A DNA stretch of 14,815 nt from an uncultured Clostridia bacterium. Its GTDB lineage: Bacteria > Bacillota > Clostridia > TANB77 > CAG-508. Below the pieces are notes generated by a model. The model was not told the origin of the DNA. It ran no database searches and saw nothing but the letters and a program-made list of their open reading frames with translations. Both the position numbers and the translations under genes were made by a program. Below are positions 1 to 6,585 of this stretch, one piece after another (the first letter of the stretch is position 1; every line of letters starts with the position of its first letter). The DNA is taken from assembly GCA_948739805.1 (NCBI GenBank), contig CAPYID010000043.1, positions 1 to 14,815 on the forward strand, in the 5' to 3' direction.

Positions 1-59
1 TATTTTTCCGTTAATGTTTAGAAATTTTTGGGACATTTTCAAAAGTTATTGACATAAAA

Positions 60-83
60 ATAAGAGATATTTCTACCTCTTAT
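60..83 (-). terminator. Probable intrinsic terminator of the 112-729 gene
   Basis: On the minus strand a 10-bp stem (ATAAGAGGTA/TATCTCTTAT, one G-U pair) closes a GAAA tetraloop and runs into TTTTTATG. It lies 28 bp past the stop codon of the 205-aa gene. The stem is AT-rich, so its strength is uncertain. Confidence 0.6.
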
Positions 84-111
84 AATGAATTTTTTCCATT
101 TTATCCACATT

Positions 112-729
112 CTACAATGCCTTTCCCTCTCGTAAACCTATTTTAAACATTTCATCTGTTTCATACATTGCTCTGTCATCTTGCAACTTAATTATATCTA
201 AAATGGCTTTCACTTCTTCTTTTGAAAATTCTGTAATCTCATTATTTTCAAACAAATCTCTTATTTTAGGGAATTTTTCCTTTATTTCTGCAATTTCTTT
301 TACAATTTTCATATAGTCATTATTTTGTTTTAGATTTTTATATTTTTGTTCTTCAAAAAAGTCTGATATTTCATTTATATTCTGATAAATAATACTTTTT
401 TCTCTACTATTGTTTATACTCTTTTCATCTTTTATCTGATTTTTTAGAGATATTCCATCTATAAAACCTTTTTTGTAGTATGGCTTATACCAAAAACACA
501 TTTCGCCCATTGCACACAATTCAAACTTATTTAATTTTTCATATAAGATTTTCATATTTGTTTCATCTTTTATAAATTTTTCCATAAATTTTACAAGTTG
601 CTTTTCTGATTTTTCTGTTTTTTTATTTTCTTTTGGATTACCATATCTTTTTATATACTGATTTTCCACCTCTCCCTCTATTATTTCATACAAATTATCA
701 AGTATTTTACTTTCAAATAAATCTTCCAT
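112..729 (-). CDS. Hypothetical protein, 205 aa, under the divergent XRE promoter
   Basis: The product is unknown. It is an acidic and lysine-rich, mostly helical soluble protein with no signal peptide or membrane segment. Two short segments resemble each other: FIDGISLKNQI (about residues 89-99) and MFKIGLREGKAL at the C-terminus. They recall the 'GF..G..L' motif that ends small clostridial DUF6809-type proteins, so this may be a double-length relative, but I hold this weakly. The start is well supported: AGGAGG lies 5 nt upstream and a promoter (TTGACT, 17 bp, TATCAT) lies just above. Both promoter elements overlap palindromes shared with the divergent XRE gene at 853, which suggests the XRE protein controls it. 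A terminator hairpin follows the stop. Confidence 0.75.
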   Translation of the reverse strand: MEDLFESKILDNLYEIIEGEVENQYIKRYGNPKENKKTEKSEKQLVKFMEKFIKDETNMKILYEKLNKFELCAMGEMCFWYKPYYKKGFIDGISLKNQIKDEKSINNSREKSIIYQNINEISDFFEEQKYKNLKQNNDYMKIVKEIAEIKEKFPKIRDLFENNEITEFSKEEVKAILDIIKLQDDRAMYETDEMFKIGLREGKAL

Positions 730-740
730 ATTTTCCTCCT

Positions 741-762
741 CATTAACTATTTGTAGTTAATG
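741..762. promoter_or_regulatory. Operator palindrome 1 of the divergent XRE region
   Basis: This is a perfect inverted repeat, CATTAACTA - 4 bp - TAGTTAATG. It abuts the AGGAGG of the leftward gene and overlaps its -10. A related copy lies at 783-804, with centres 42 bp apart (about four helical turns). It is likely bound by the adjacent XRE protein, which is an inference. Confidence 0.65.
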
Positions 763-788
763 ATATTATTTTTCCATTTTAAAGTCAA
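760..788 (-). promoter_or_regulatory. Promoter of the 205-aa gene
   Basis: On the minus strand, -35 TTGACT (788-783) and -10 TATCAT (765-760) are separated by exactly 17 bp. The predicted transcript starts about 25 nt before the ATG. The -10 overlaps operator 1 and the -35 overlaps operator 2. Confidence 0.65.
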
Positions 789-804
789 CTATATATAGGT
801 AATG
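783..804. promoter_or_regulatory. Operator palindrome 2 (imperfect copy)
   Basis: The 22 bp match operator 1 at 16 of 22 positions, keeping the CAACTA/TAG.TAATG core. The site overlaps the -35 of the leftward gene and the expected -35 position of the XRE promoter, so one bound protein could affect both directions. Confidence 0.55.
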
Positions 805-819
805 CAAAAAATCGAATTT

Positions 820-828
820 TGTTATACT
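820..828 (+). promoter_or_regulatory. Extended -10 promoter of the XRE gene
   Basis: TGTTATACT fits the extended -10 consensus TGnTATAAT with one mismatch. No good -35 is visible, as expected for extended -10 promoters. The leader to the ATG at 853 is under 20 nt and contains the AGGGGG ribosome binding site. Confidence 0.5.
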
Positions 829-852
829 AATTTAAAAAGGGGGATTTTAGTT

Positions 853-1089
853 ATGGACTTGCAAGAAGCAACTAAAAAAAGAATATTAGCTTTATGTGAT
901 GAAAAAAATATTACTATAAATAAACTTGCTACTCTTGCTGGAGTCAGACAATCGACTGTAAATAATTTAATAGATGGTACAAGTAAAACTCCAACATTAT
1001 TAACAGTTCTTCGTTTATGCTTAGGCTTAGATATGCAACTTAAAGAATTTTTTGATGATGAAGTATTTAAAGACTTAGATGATGAATAA
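853..1089 (+). CDS. XRE-family transcriptional regulator
   Basis: This 78-aa protein is almost entirely one Cro/C1-type helix-turn-helix domain. The HTH core INKLATLAGVRQSTVNNLIDG occupies about residues 19-39, followed by the typical LLTVLRLCLGL helix and an acidic tail. Small single-domain XRE proteins of this kind are usual repressors in Firmicute mobile elements. I place the start at 853 because AGGGGG sits about 9 nt upstream, while the in-frame ATG at 802 lies upstream of the -10 and has no ribosome binding site. It is the only plus-strand gene and is divergent from the 205-aa gene. Two related 22-bp palindromes between them make autoregulation and control of its neighbour likely. Its last codons form one arm of its own terminator. 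Confidence 0.9.
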   Translation: MDLQEATKKRILALCDEKNITINKLATLAGVRQSTVNNLIDGTSKTPTLLTVLRLCLGLDMQLKEFFDDEVFKDLDDE

Positions 1090-1127
1090 ATTCAAAACAT
1101 TATTTATAATCTAAGTCTTTTTATTTT
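1069..1127 (+). terminator. Terminator overlapping the 3' end of the XRE gene
   Basis: A perfect 12-bp stem (AAAGACTTAGAT at 1069-1080, ATCTAAGTCTTT at 1109-1120) with a 28-nt loop is followed by TTATTTTTTA. The left arm is coding sequence for the last residues of the XRE protein. The gene converges with the ParB-like gene here. Confidence 0.6.
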
Positions 1128-1952
1128 TTATCTTCCTAAATCTCTATTTTTCCACCTTTGCTTATATTGTTTCAATAAATTTTCAATAACATCTTCCATT
1201 TGTTTTGCACTATAACCTTTTGGAAAATAACCTTTTAAATTTTCTACTTTAAATTTTATCTGTTCCTTTTGGTTTGCTTTTTGTTCTGTCATTATATTGA
1301 AAATCGTGTCCATATCTAGCTTATTTTGTTTGCTTAATTCTTTCATTCTTATTGCTTGTGGGTATGATGGGGTGCAATCTTCACTTTCTATTGTTTCTAG
1401 TAGGTCTTTTTGTTCTTGCTCTTTTAAATATGATATTTCTACTGCTGGGTTCATTGCCATTTTATTATTATCAACTAATTGTAATAATGGTCTTATAAGT
1501 TCCGTTAGTCTTACATATCTTTGTACTTGTCTACCACTTATTCCCTCTGCAATTTTATCTCTGGACTTGTGGACATTGTGTCCATAAGTTTTTTTACTTT
1601 GATTTTTTTCTGCCTCTAATTTCATTTTATAAGCAAATGCTTTTTCACTTGGTAATATATCACTTCTTTGTAGGTTACTATCTACAAGAGTAATTATTGC
1701 CATATTTTTATCCATATCACGAACTAAAACAGGAACTTCGGTTTTTCCTGCTTTTTCACAAGCGTATTTTCTTCTATGCCCACTCACTATTTCATATCCC
1801 CCTTTTTCTCTATTTCTTACTATTAACGGCTCTATAACTCCGTATTCTTTTATACTTTCGATTAAATCTTCCATATCTTCATTATCTTTTACTTGGTATG
1901 GGTTATCTTTAAATTCGTGTAATTCACTTATATTTACAATTTTTTCACTCAT
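1128..1952 (-). CDS. ParB/RepB/Spo0J-family partition protein
   Basis: This 274-aa protein has the ParB N-terminal CTPase domain (about residues 5-100). Visible motifs are NPYQ (17-20), the GHRRKYA box (58-64, equivalent to ParB GERR-x-R-A) and NLQRSDILPSEKAFAY (about 93-108), which leads into the central HTH region with SGRQVQRYVRL. The C-terminal third is basic and helical. No ParA gene is seen nearby, so it may act without a ParA in partition or as a regulator, as is common for ParB-like proteins of integrative elements. Its ATG follows the relaxase stop codon by only 1 nt, so it is very probably translationally coupled to the relaxase gene. It is the last gene of the mob block and converges on the XRE gene. 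Confidence 0.88.
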   Translation of the reverse strand: MSEKIVNISELHEFKDNPYQVKDNEDMEDLIESIKEYGVIEPLIVRNREKGGYEIVSGHRRKYACEKAGKTEVPVLVRDMDKNMAIITLVDSNLQRSDILPSEKAFAYKMKLEAEKNQSKKTYGHNVHKSRDKIAEGISGRQVQRYVRLTELIRPLLQLVDNNKMAMNPAVEISYLKEQEQKDLLETIESEDCTPSYPQAIRMKELSKQNKLDMDTIFNIMTEQKANQKEQIKFKVENLKGYFPKGYSAKQMEDVIENLLKQYKQRWKNRDLGR

Positions 1953-1953
1953 C

Positions 1954-3327
1954 TTATCTCACTTCCCTATTTTTATATTTTGTTTTTGTTTGTTGCAATT
2001 CTTCATTTCTTGTTTGTCTTTCTATTTTTATTACTTCTTTGATTTTTGGGTTATCTTCAATGATTTGATTTGCAACTTTTAATTTATTTCTATAATCTTT
2101 TAGAATTGTTGTGCATTCATCTCTTTTGGTTTTGTATTCTTTTATTAACTCATCATCTTTACAATTTCTTAATTTGTTTCTGTACTTTTGCCTTATTCCA
2201 GTTACTTCTGCAATATTCTTTTCAGTCTGTGAAATATAGCTTTTTACATCATCTATCGTTTGTAGTTTTTCTTTTGCAATTAGTCTTATTTCATTAGAAT
2301 ATCTTTCCATTTTCCTTACTTCTCGTTTCATTTCTGGCGATAATGGTTGCCTACATTGTTGCCCTTTTGGGTATAGTCCTAATAAGTGAAATAGCAATAA
2401 AAAAAGAGCTTCAAGCCCTGTGATTTTACTTATATCTTTGAATTTTCCATTAAGCATACATATTTTGTTTTTCTTATATGTCTTTCTAGGTTTTATAAAT
2501 TTATAATACTGTTCTTGCACATAATAATGGTTATTGAATACTCTATCTGCAATATTTTTAGGTGTATATTTTTCTCCTAATTGGTACATTCTTGTTGCTT
2601 TTTTATCATTTATTGAACGAATAGTAGCATATTTTCGGTTTGGGTCATCATTTATAATATAACCTTTTTTATACATTGCTTTCTTAAATTGTGCATAGCT
2701 TATACACATTTCTAGTGTTTCATCTATTGCTTTTCTCATTAGATTATACTTTGTTGGCTCTCCTCTTTTTTCTGCAAAATATATATTTCTTGGGGTTCTT
2801 CCTTTTGGATTCTTAATAACTGTTAGATTATTTTCGCTACACAATTCATCTGATAAACCTCTAAAACGATAATATGCACCTTTGTTACAATTAAACTTTT
2901 TCCCTGTAAACATATTAACAGAACATACTACGAAATGATTATGATATGTGCCAGTATTAAAATGTGTTGCAACTAACACTTGGTGTTCTGCCCACATTTT
3001 CCTTGCAAGTTGTACCCCTATTTTATGAGCAAGTTCTGGAGAAACCTCGCCTGTTTTGAAACTTTGGTATGCGTGATATGCAATATTTCCTGTGCATTTT
3101 CCAAACTTTTCTTGTGTCATTTTCATTTCTTCAAAGGCTGTTTTGGCTTTACAATTTACTCCTGTTACAAACATTGTTCTTTCTTTTTCGTCAACTGTTT
3201 TCTCATTGTTTTCTGCATATACTAATACTTGTTTTAAGGCATTAAAATTTGTTTTTTCTGGGTTACTTGCATAATTAACTACTCGTGATAAACTGTCCTT
3301 AACTGCCCATATTTTTGTTGTTGCCAT
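1954..3327 (-). CDS. MOBP-type relaxase / mobilization nuclease
   Basis: This protein nicks oriT and pilots single-stranded DNA during conjugal mobilization. It is 457 aa from the chosen start MATTKIW, which follows GGAGATGATGAAG; the more upstream in-frame ATG (3342) has no ribosome binding site. The N-terminus shows motif I with the likely catalytic tyrosine in VVNYASNPEKT (Y19). The metal-binding histidine motif THFNTGTYHNH (H122, H129, H131) is clear, followed by KKFNCNKGAYYRFR. This pattern fits the PF03432 relaxases of clostridial elements. The C-terminal third is a lysine-rich, probably coiled-coil region. The gene overlaps the MobC-like gene by 29 bp and is followed directly by the ParB-like gene, so the three form one operon. 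An oriT candidate lies just upstream of the MobC-like gene. Confidence 0.92.
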   Translation of the reverse strand: MATTKIWAVKDSLSRVVNYASNPEKTNFNALKQVLVYAENNEKTVDEKERTMFVTGVNCKAKTAFEEMKMTQEKFGKCTGNIAYHAYQSFKTGEVSPELAHKIGVQLARKMWAEHQVLVATHFNTGTYHNHFVVCSVNMFTGKKFNCNKGAYYRFRGLSDELCSENNLTVIKNPKGRTPRNIYFAEKRGEPTKYNLMRKAIDETLEMCISYAQFKKAMYKKGYIINDDPNRKYATIRSINDKKATRMYQLGEKYTPKNIADRVFNNHYYVQEQYYKFIKPRKTYKKNKICMLNGKFKDISKITGLEALFLLLFHLLGLYPKGQQCRQPLSPEMKREVRKMERYSNEIRLIAKEKLQTIDDVKSYISQTEKNIAEVTGIRQKYRNKLRNCKDDELIKEYKTKRDECTTILKDYRNKLKVANQIIEDNPKIKEVIKIERQTRNEELQQTKTKYKNREVR

Positions 3328-3622
3328 CTTCATCATCTCCATTACTTTTTGAATTATAAATTACTAAAAAATTGTGTTCTATTATCTCTAAACATTCTTC
3401 TATTTTGTCTATATCTAAATTGAAAATATCATTTTTTAATTGGCATATTTGTAAATAAATTTGATAAAATTCTTTATCTGGTATTGGATAAATTTTTTGT
3501 TTTAGTCCTGTTTTTCTTAAATAATTTGATAAAGATAATTTACTTTTTTTGGCTCTTTCTTTTAACTTTTTCTTTTCATTTTCACTAACTCTTATATGAA
3601 TTTCTACTGTTTTTTCTTGCAT
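3299..3622 (-). CDS. MobC-like ribbon-helix-helix mobilization accessory protein
   Basis: This 107-aa protein starts with a ribbon-helix-helix fold: a beta strand (VEIHIRVSENE, about residues 6-16), a basic helix KKKLKERAKKSKLSLSNYLR and a second helix. This is typical of MobC/relaxosome accessory proteins that bind oriT and help the relaxase. The remainder is helical and ends in an Asp/Asn-rich tail. It is the first gene of the mob operon, with AAGGAAG about 9 nt before the ATG. Its 3' end overlaps the relaxase start by 29 bp. The adjacent palindromes at 3635-3754 are its probable binding region. Confidence 0.82.
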   Translation of the reverse strand: MQEKTVEIHIRVSENEKKKLKERAKKSKLSLSNYLRKTGLKQKIYPIPDKEFYQIYLQICQLKNDIFNLDIDKIEECLEIIEHNFLVIYNSKSNGDDEDGNNKNMGS

Positions 3623-3634
3623 AAAATTTCACTT

Positions 3635-3754
3635 CCTTTCAACTTTTCTAGTTGGGGTTATAGGGGTGCACCCCCCCTTTCAACAAATGTTGTCGGTTTT
3701 GTGTGCGACACAAAACCTATGCTCGCTACACTGATAGATATATTTATCAATGTA
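3635..3754. other. Candidate origin of transfer (oriT)
   Basis: This stretch upstream of the mob operon is dense in symmetry. From low to high: CAACT/AGTTG (3640-3654), the perfect 12-bp palindrome GGGGTGCACCCC (3663-3674), CAACA/TGTTG (3681-3692), a perfect 10-bp inverted repeat GGTTTTGTGT-GCG-ACACAAAACC (3695-3717), and a 10-bp arm pair with one mismatch (3727-3736/3745-3754). CCTTTCAAC occurs directly repeated at 3635 and 3676 on either side of the palindrome. GTGCACCC resembles the nic core GTGCGCCC known from IncQ/pSK41-type oriT sites. Position and structure support oriT; the nic site is inference. No gene is seen between 3623 and 3930. Confidence 0.6.
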
Positions 3755-3805
3755 GATTTTTACTTGCTAATTTCTTACTGTTTTTTACTCTAAAATTTTC
3801 TATTT

Positions 3806-3985
3806 TGATGACAACAATGACAATGATGACATTGATTTTGTGATAGTGCTATTGTCATTATTTTTTATCTAACATCTCTTTCAAAATTTTTTTCTTTTTT
3901 GTATTCTGTGTATCTTGTTTTTGTTTGATGTCATTGATGGGATATCTCAATATTACTGTCATCATTGTCATCAATGTCATCTCTT
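3806..3985. repeat. ATGACA/TGTCAT repeat cluster, possible replication origin
   Basis: On the plus strand ATGACA occurs three times with a 9-bp period (3808, 3817, 3826). The reverse motif TGTCAT occurs again with a 9-bp period inside the 3' end of the RepA-like gene (around 3957-3980), where it encodes the Asp-rich tail. A 15-bp arm, ATGACAATGATGACA (3817-3831), has a perfect reverse complement at 3957-3971. Single motifs also lie near 3853 and 3929. A repeat cluster next to a RepA-like helicase gene suggests an iteron origin, but the coding part could be simple codon repetition. Confidence 0.4.
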
Positions 3986-4941
3986 TTTAAAATAATTTGT
4001 CTACCATACTTGTTTCTAGTAATGTCATAAGATATTTTATTATCTTTCAAATTTGTATAATGGTATTCATTCAATATTTTTGTAATAACTGTAGGTGCAA
4101 TTTCTTTTTCTTCTAGTTCTTTTAGCAATTCGGTTGCACTGCCTTTCCATTCTTTTTTGTTCTGCATAAATTCAATAATATTTAATATAACTGGTGGTAT
4201 TTCTCTTATTTCTAGTTCTTTTTGATTTGCTCTGCTCATAAGTTCCCAATCACAATTATTGAACTTTAAAATAAATTCTTGGTATTCTATATCTCTACCA
4301 GTTATATATAAGGTTGCTGTACTCTCTGTTCTTGATTTCTTTTCTAGTATAAAAGTTGTGTCTGCACTTCCCATTATCCCATTTGTTCCAGAAACTCTAT
4401 TGAACACATCATTATCGCCCTGTTTTCTTATATGATGAACTGCTATTATTGCGATTTTGTTTTTGTCTGCAAAGTCTTTTAGTTTTGATATATCGCCATA
4501 ATCACTAGCATATGAAATATCATTACTTGTGTTTCTTACCTTTTGCAATGTATCAATTACTATTAGTCTTGTTTGTGGGTATTTTTTTATATAGTTTTCT
4601 AATTGCTCTATTAAACCGTTTGATATTCTATTTGTAGATATAGCAAAATGTAGTTTGTTATTTGCTTCATTTGTAATTTTAAATAGTCTGTTTTGTATTC
4701 TTGCAAGCGTATCTTCTAAACATAAATATAAAACATCACTTTCTTGTGTTTTCAATTCCCATATAGGCTCGCCTTTTGATACTTGTAAACATATTTTTAG
4801 CATTAACCAACTTTTACCTATTTTAGATGCACCACAAAATAGATGTAGTCCTACTGGTAAAATCTCATCAATAATATACTTTACTTGCTCTAATGGATTG
4901 TATAATAAAGTTTCTGCGTCAACTGTTTGTAACTCTTGCAT
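3931..4941 (-). CDS. repA: RepA-like hexameric helicase / AAA_25 ATPase
   Basis: This 336-aa RecA-fold ATPase resembles RSF1010 RepA and the AAA_25 family, helicases that load at plasmid origins. Walker A is GASKIGKS (37-44), Walker B is LIVID (126-130), the sensor-like AVHHIRKQ follows at about 167-174, and SGTNGIMGSADTTF (184-197) matches the conserved RepA segment. The C-terminal third is variable and ends in an Asp-rich tail made of DDX triplets. AAAGGAGGT sits 7 nt before the ATG, a strong start. The stop is TGA, the only TGA stop among the intact genes here. It lies between tnpV and the oriT region, and repeated TGTCAT motifs overlap its 3' end. Alternatively it serves only as an ATPase of an integrated element rather than a true replication protein. 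Confidence 0.85.
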   Translation of the reverse strand: MQELQTVDAETLLYNPLEQVKYIIDEILPVGLHLFCGASKIGKSWLMLKICLQVSKGEPIWELKTQESDVLYLCLEDTLARIQNRLFKITNEANNKLHFAISTNRISNGLIEQLENYIKKYPQTRLIVIDTLQKVRNTSNDISYASDYGDISKLKDFADKNKIAIIAVHHIRKQGDNDVFNRVSGTNGIMGSADTTFILEKKSRTESTATLYITGRDIEYQEFILKFNNCDWELMSRANQKELEIREIPPVILNIIEFMQNKKEWKGSATELLKELEEKEIAPTVITKILNEYHYTNLKDNKISYDITRNKYGRQIILKRDDIDDNDDSNIEISHQ

Positions 4942-5075
4942 TTTTTTACCTCCTTTCCTTTTACTCGCTGAAAAAATTGTATCTTCCTTTCAGTAAGTAA
5001 AAAAATAAACCCTATATCAATGCTTTTTGCATTAATTATAAGGCTATGTATTTCCTTTGTATTCAATTTTAGTTT

Positions 5076-5459
5076 TTAGTTATAAACATATTCATTGTAA
5101 ACTATTTCTTCTGCTCTATTCTTAATATTATTCATTCTAGCAATCCATTCTAATTGATTATTAGCTTTTAAATCTTCTGTAACATTTTCTTGTTTTACTA
5201 ATTTTGTTATTATACTGTCTAAAAGAGCTTTACATTTTTCATCTATTGAATGTAAATAAGTGTTTAGCTTTCCGTCTAGTAATAAATCTGTATATAGTAC
5301 CCTTTTATATTGTTTTATGTGTCTTAAATGTGCTTTTCCATATCTTCCAATAGTAAAATTTGTATCTTTTGGTATTGATAGATTGGGAACGTAATAGTCC
5401 CCTGTAAGTGTATAAGTTATTCCTGTTCTTTTATCAACATATTCATTTTTTAGTTCCAT
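5076..5459 (-). CDS. tnpV: TnpV, transposon-encoded protein (PF14198 family)
   Basis: This 127-aa protein matches the TnpV family, first described from the Clostridium transposon Tn4451 next to the serine recombinase gene tnpX. Recognizable features are the YTLTGDYYVPNLSIP start, IGRYGKAHLRHIKQYKRV, YTDLLLDGKLNTYLHSID and the C-terminal LEWIARMNNIKNRAEEIVYNE. The length is that of a full-length member. Its biochemical role is not established; an excisionase-like or regulatory role has been suggested for the family. AAAGGTAGG precedes the ATG. It is separated from the RepA-like gene by about 135 bp. It marks this region as part of a Tn4451-like or related mobile element, together with the serine recombinases at 8322-11560. 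Confidence 0.9.
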   Translation of the reverse strand: MELKNEYVDKRTGITYTLTGDYYVPNLSIPKDTNFTIGRYGKAHLRHIKQYKRVLYTDLLLDGKLNTYLHSIDEKCKALLDSIITKLVKQENVTEDLKANNQLEWIARMNNIKNRAEEIVYNEYVYN

Positions 5460-5520
5460 AATTCATTACCTACCTTTCAATATTGATTTTAATTTAATAT
5501 AAGTTTTTATACAAATGTGT

Positions 5521-5556
5521 AAAAAAAGAACAAACTGCATTATAACAATTCGTTCT
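5521..5556 (-). terminator. Strong intrinsic terminator without an intact gene upstream
   Basis: On the minus strand an 11-bp stem (AGAACGAATTG/CAGTTTGTTCT, two G-U pairs) has an 8-nt loop and is followed by at least six T. The gene it should end is only represented by the short coding remnant at 5567-5650, because the HEPN gene has its own terminator at 5726-5747. Confidence 0.7.
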
Positions 5557-5566
5557 ATTTTAATAA

Positions 5567-5650
5567 TTATTTAATCTTCTTCAACCCTTTGGTATATCTA
5601 AGTTTTGCTAATTTATTTCTAACATTAGGGTCACACGGGGGTTGCTTTAT
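5567..5650 (-). pseudogene. 3' remnant of an unidentified gene
   Basis: Reading to the TAA at 5567-5569, 27 codons are open back to an in-frame TAG at 5651-5653. They encode a basic tail containing PCDPNVRNKLAKLRYTKGLKK. The codon use looks like real coding sequence, and the stretch is locally GC-richer (ACCCCCGTGTGACCC). There is no start codon or ribosome binding site, and a strong terminator follows 11 bp after the stop. I read it as the 3' end of a gene cut off when the MNT/HEPN cassette arrived. I do not recognise the family with certainty. Confidence 0.45.
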
Positions 5651-5679
5651 CTAGATTTTTCAAACTTTATTGTTAAAAT

Positions 5680-5706
5680 AAAAAAGAGTTTTAATTTCAC
5701 ACTTAT
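5680..5706. repeat. 27-bp imperfect direct repeat, copy 1 (3' flank of MNT/HEPN)
   Basis: The plus-strand copy begins AAAAAAGAGTTTTAATTTCA and matches copy 2 at 6750-6776 in 24 of 27 positions. The two copies are in the same orientation and bracket the nucleotidyltransferase/HEPN module. Confidence 0.6.
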
Positions 5707-5725
5707 TATATTTCACTAAAAGTCG

Positions 5726-5747
5726 AAAAAACACCATTAAGGCGTTT
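5726..5747 (-). terminator. Terminator overlapping the HEPN stop codon
   Basis: The minus-strand hairpin AAACGCC-TTAAT-GGTGTTT is followed by further T residues. The gene's TAA stop codon is inside the loop, so the last codons form the 5' arm of the stem. Confidence 0.7.
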
Positions 5748-6156
5748 CTTCATATCTATTTATTTTACTTAAATATCTCTCTACAAGATTTAGTAATTCC
5801 TTTGCTGTTTCTATTTGTTCTTCTGTCTTTATTGGTGATGGTTCATATTTGTCATCATAATCACTATCTTCCCTAACTCTTTGTGCTTGTGCTATCTTTT
5901 TCCCAATTTTTTTAGGAAAAATTCCTGTATTTATATAATGCTGATTAAAATATGCTATAACATCTTTATGCCTTTTAAAATCTACTTCTTCTAGTGCTAA
6001 AACTGCTCTGATTGTATAAAATATTGCATAATATGCTCTATTGTTAGCACTAGTATAATCTTTTACTTCTTTTAAAATAAACTCTGCTGTTTTTAGTGTT
6101 TCTTCTGCTTTTTCTATTCTATAATTTGCTAAATCTTCTTTATTTTCATGTTCCAT
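5737..6156 (-). CDS. HEPN domain protein of an MNT/HEPN toxin-antitoxin-like pair
   Basis: This 139-aa all-helical protein is of the PF05168 HEPN type. Visible motifs are NYRIEKAEETLKTAE at the start, SANNRAYYAIFYTIRAVL in the middle (about 37-54), KRHKDVIAYFNQHYI, and RVREDSDYDDKY near the C-terminus. HEPN proteins paired with MNT partners often act as RNase toxins through an R-x4-6-H motif. I do not see that exact spacing here (the clear RH pair is adjacent), so RNase activity is uncertain. The ATG overlaps the stop of the upstream nucleotidyltransferase gene by one base (TAATG), so the two are translationally coupled. The module lies between two copies of a 27-bp direct repeat and ends in its own terminator, which suggests it arrived as a cassette. 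Confidence 0.88.
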   Translation of the reverse strand: MEHENKEDLANYRIEKAEETLKTAEFILKEVKDYTSANNRAYYAIFYTIRAVLALEEVDFKRHKDVIAYFNQHYINTGIFPKKIGKKIAQAQRVREDSDYDDKYEPSPIKTEEQIETAKELLNLVERYLSKINRYEETP

Positions 6157-6485
6157 TATATTATTACTCCTTCTTTATTTACATTTTTATAGAAAGGTAT
6201 ATATTTTATTCTTATACTATATTCTTCTGCATTTTTTATAATAGGAGATAACATTATTCCTGTTTTTAGTTCTATTTCAAATGCAATATCTGATATATCA
6301 TCTCTATACTTTTCAATTTCTTCAAAATTTAAGTCGGTCAATATCATAATATCAACATCTGAGTTATTATTATAATCCCCTCTTGCATAAGAACCATATA
6401 GTATTATTTTCTTTACTCTATCTCCTAAAATTTCTTTTACTTTTACTTTAAATTCATTTAATACCATATTTATTGAGTTAGGCAT
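6156..6485 (-). CDS. Minimal nucleotidyltransferase (MNT) of the MNT/HEPN pair
   Basis: This 109-aa protein belongs to the pol-beta-like minimal nucleotidyltransferase family. The active-site signature GSYARGDYNNNSDVDIMIL is complete: GS at 31-32 and the metal-binding aspartates D43 and D45. In MNT/HEPN systems the MNT protein is typically the antitoxin and can modify its HEPN partner with nucleotides. I place the start at 6485 (MPNSINMVL), because AAGGAGG lies 7 nt upstream. An in-frame ATG at 6545 extends into sequence that resembles gene remnants and is unlikely to be used. The stop overlaps the HEPN start. A TTGAAA-17-TATAAT promoter lies at 6711-6739, leaving a leader of about 220 nt that contains remnants of two other genes. 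Confidence 0.88.
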   Translation of the reverse strand: MPNSINMVLNEFKVKVKEILGDRVKKIILYGSYARGDYNNNSDVDIMILTDLNFEEIEKYRDDISDIAFEIELKTGIMLSPIIKNAEEYSIRIKYIPFYKNVNKEGVII

Positions 6486-6537
6486 AAATTTACCTCCTTC
6501 ACTTTTAATATTTACAAAAGCATATACATTTACTTCT

Positions 6538-6585
6538 TCACCCATGCAATACTACTCCTTCTTTTTGTACATTCATATAAAATAG
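6538..6585 (-). pseudogene. C-terminal remnant of a second nucleotidyltransferase gene
   Basis: In a frame ending at TGA 6538-6540 the DNA encodes LFYMNVQKEGVVLHG. The intact MNT gene ends PFYKNVNKEGVII, and the nucleotide match is obvious too (TATA..AATGTA, then AAAGAAGGAGTA). There is no upstream MNT domain. This is a tail left from another MNT copy, joined to an unrelated 5' gene fragment. Confidence 0.5.

Noticed and set aside
3900..3933. Read-through of the RepA-like TGA (TGA as Trp)
   Set aside because: Trp is encoded by TGG throughout the other genes and no other gene needs TGA to be sense, so a standard stop is the simpler reading.
3882..3934. Small reading frame overlapping the RepA-like stop codon by ATGA
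   Set aside because: It is only 17 codons (MTSNKNKIHRIQKRKKF) before a TGA, in very A-rich DNA, with no family resemblance.
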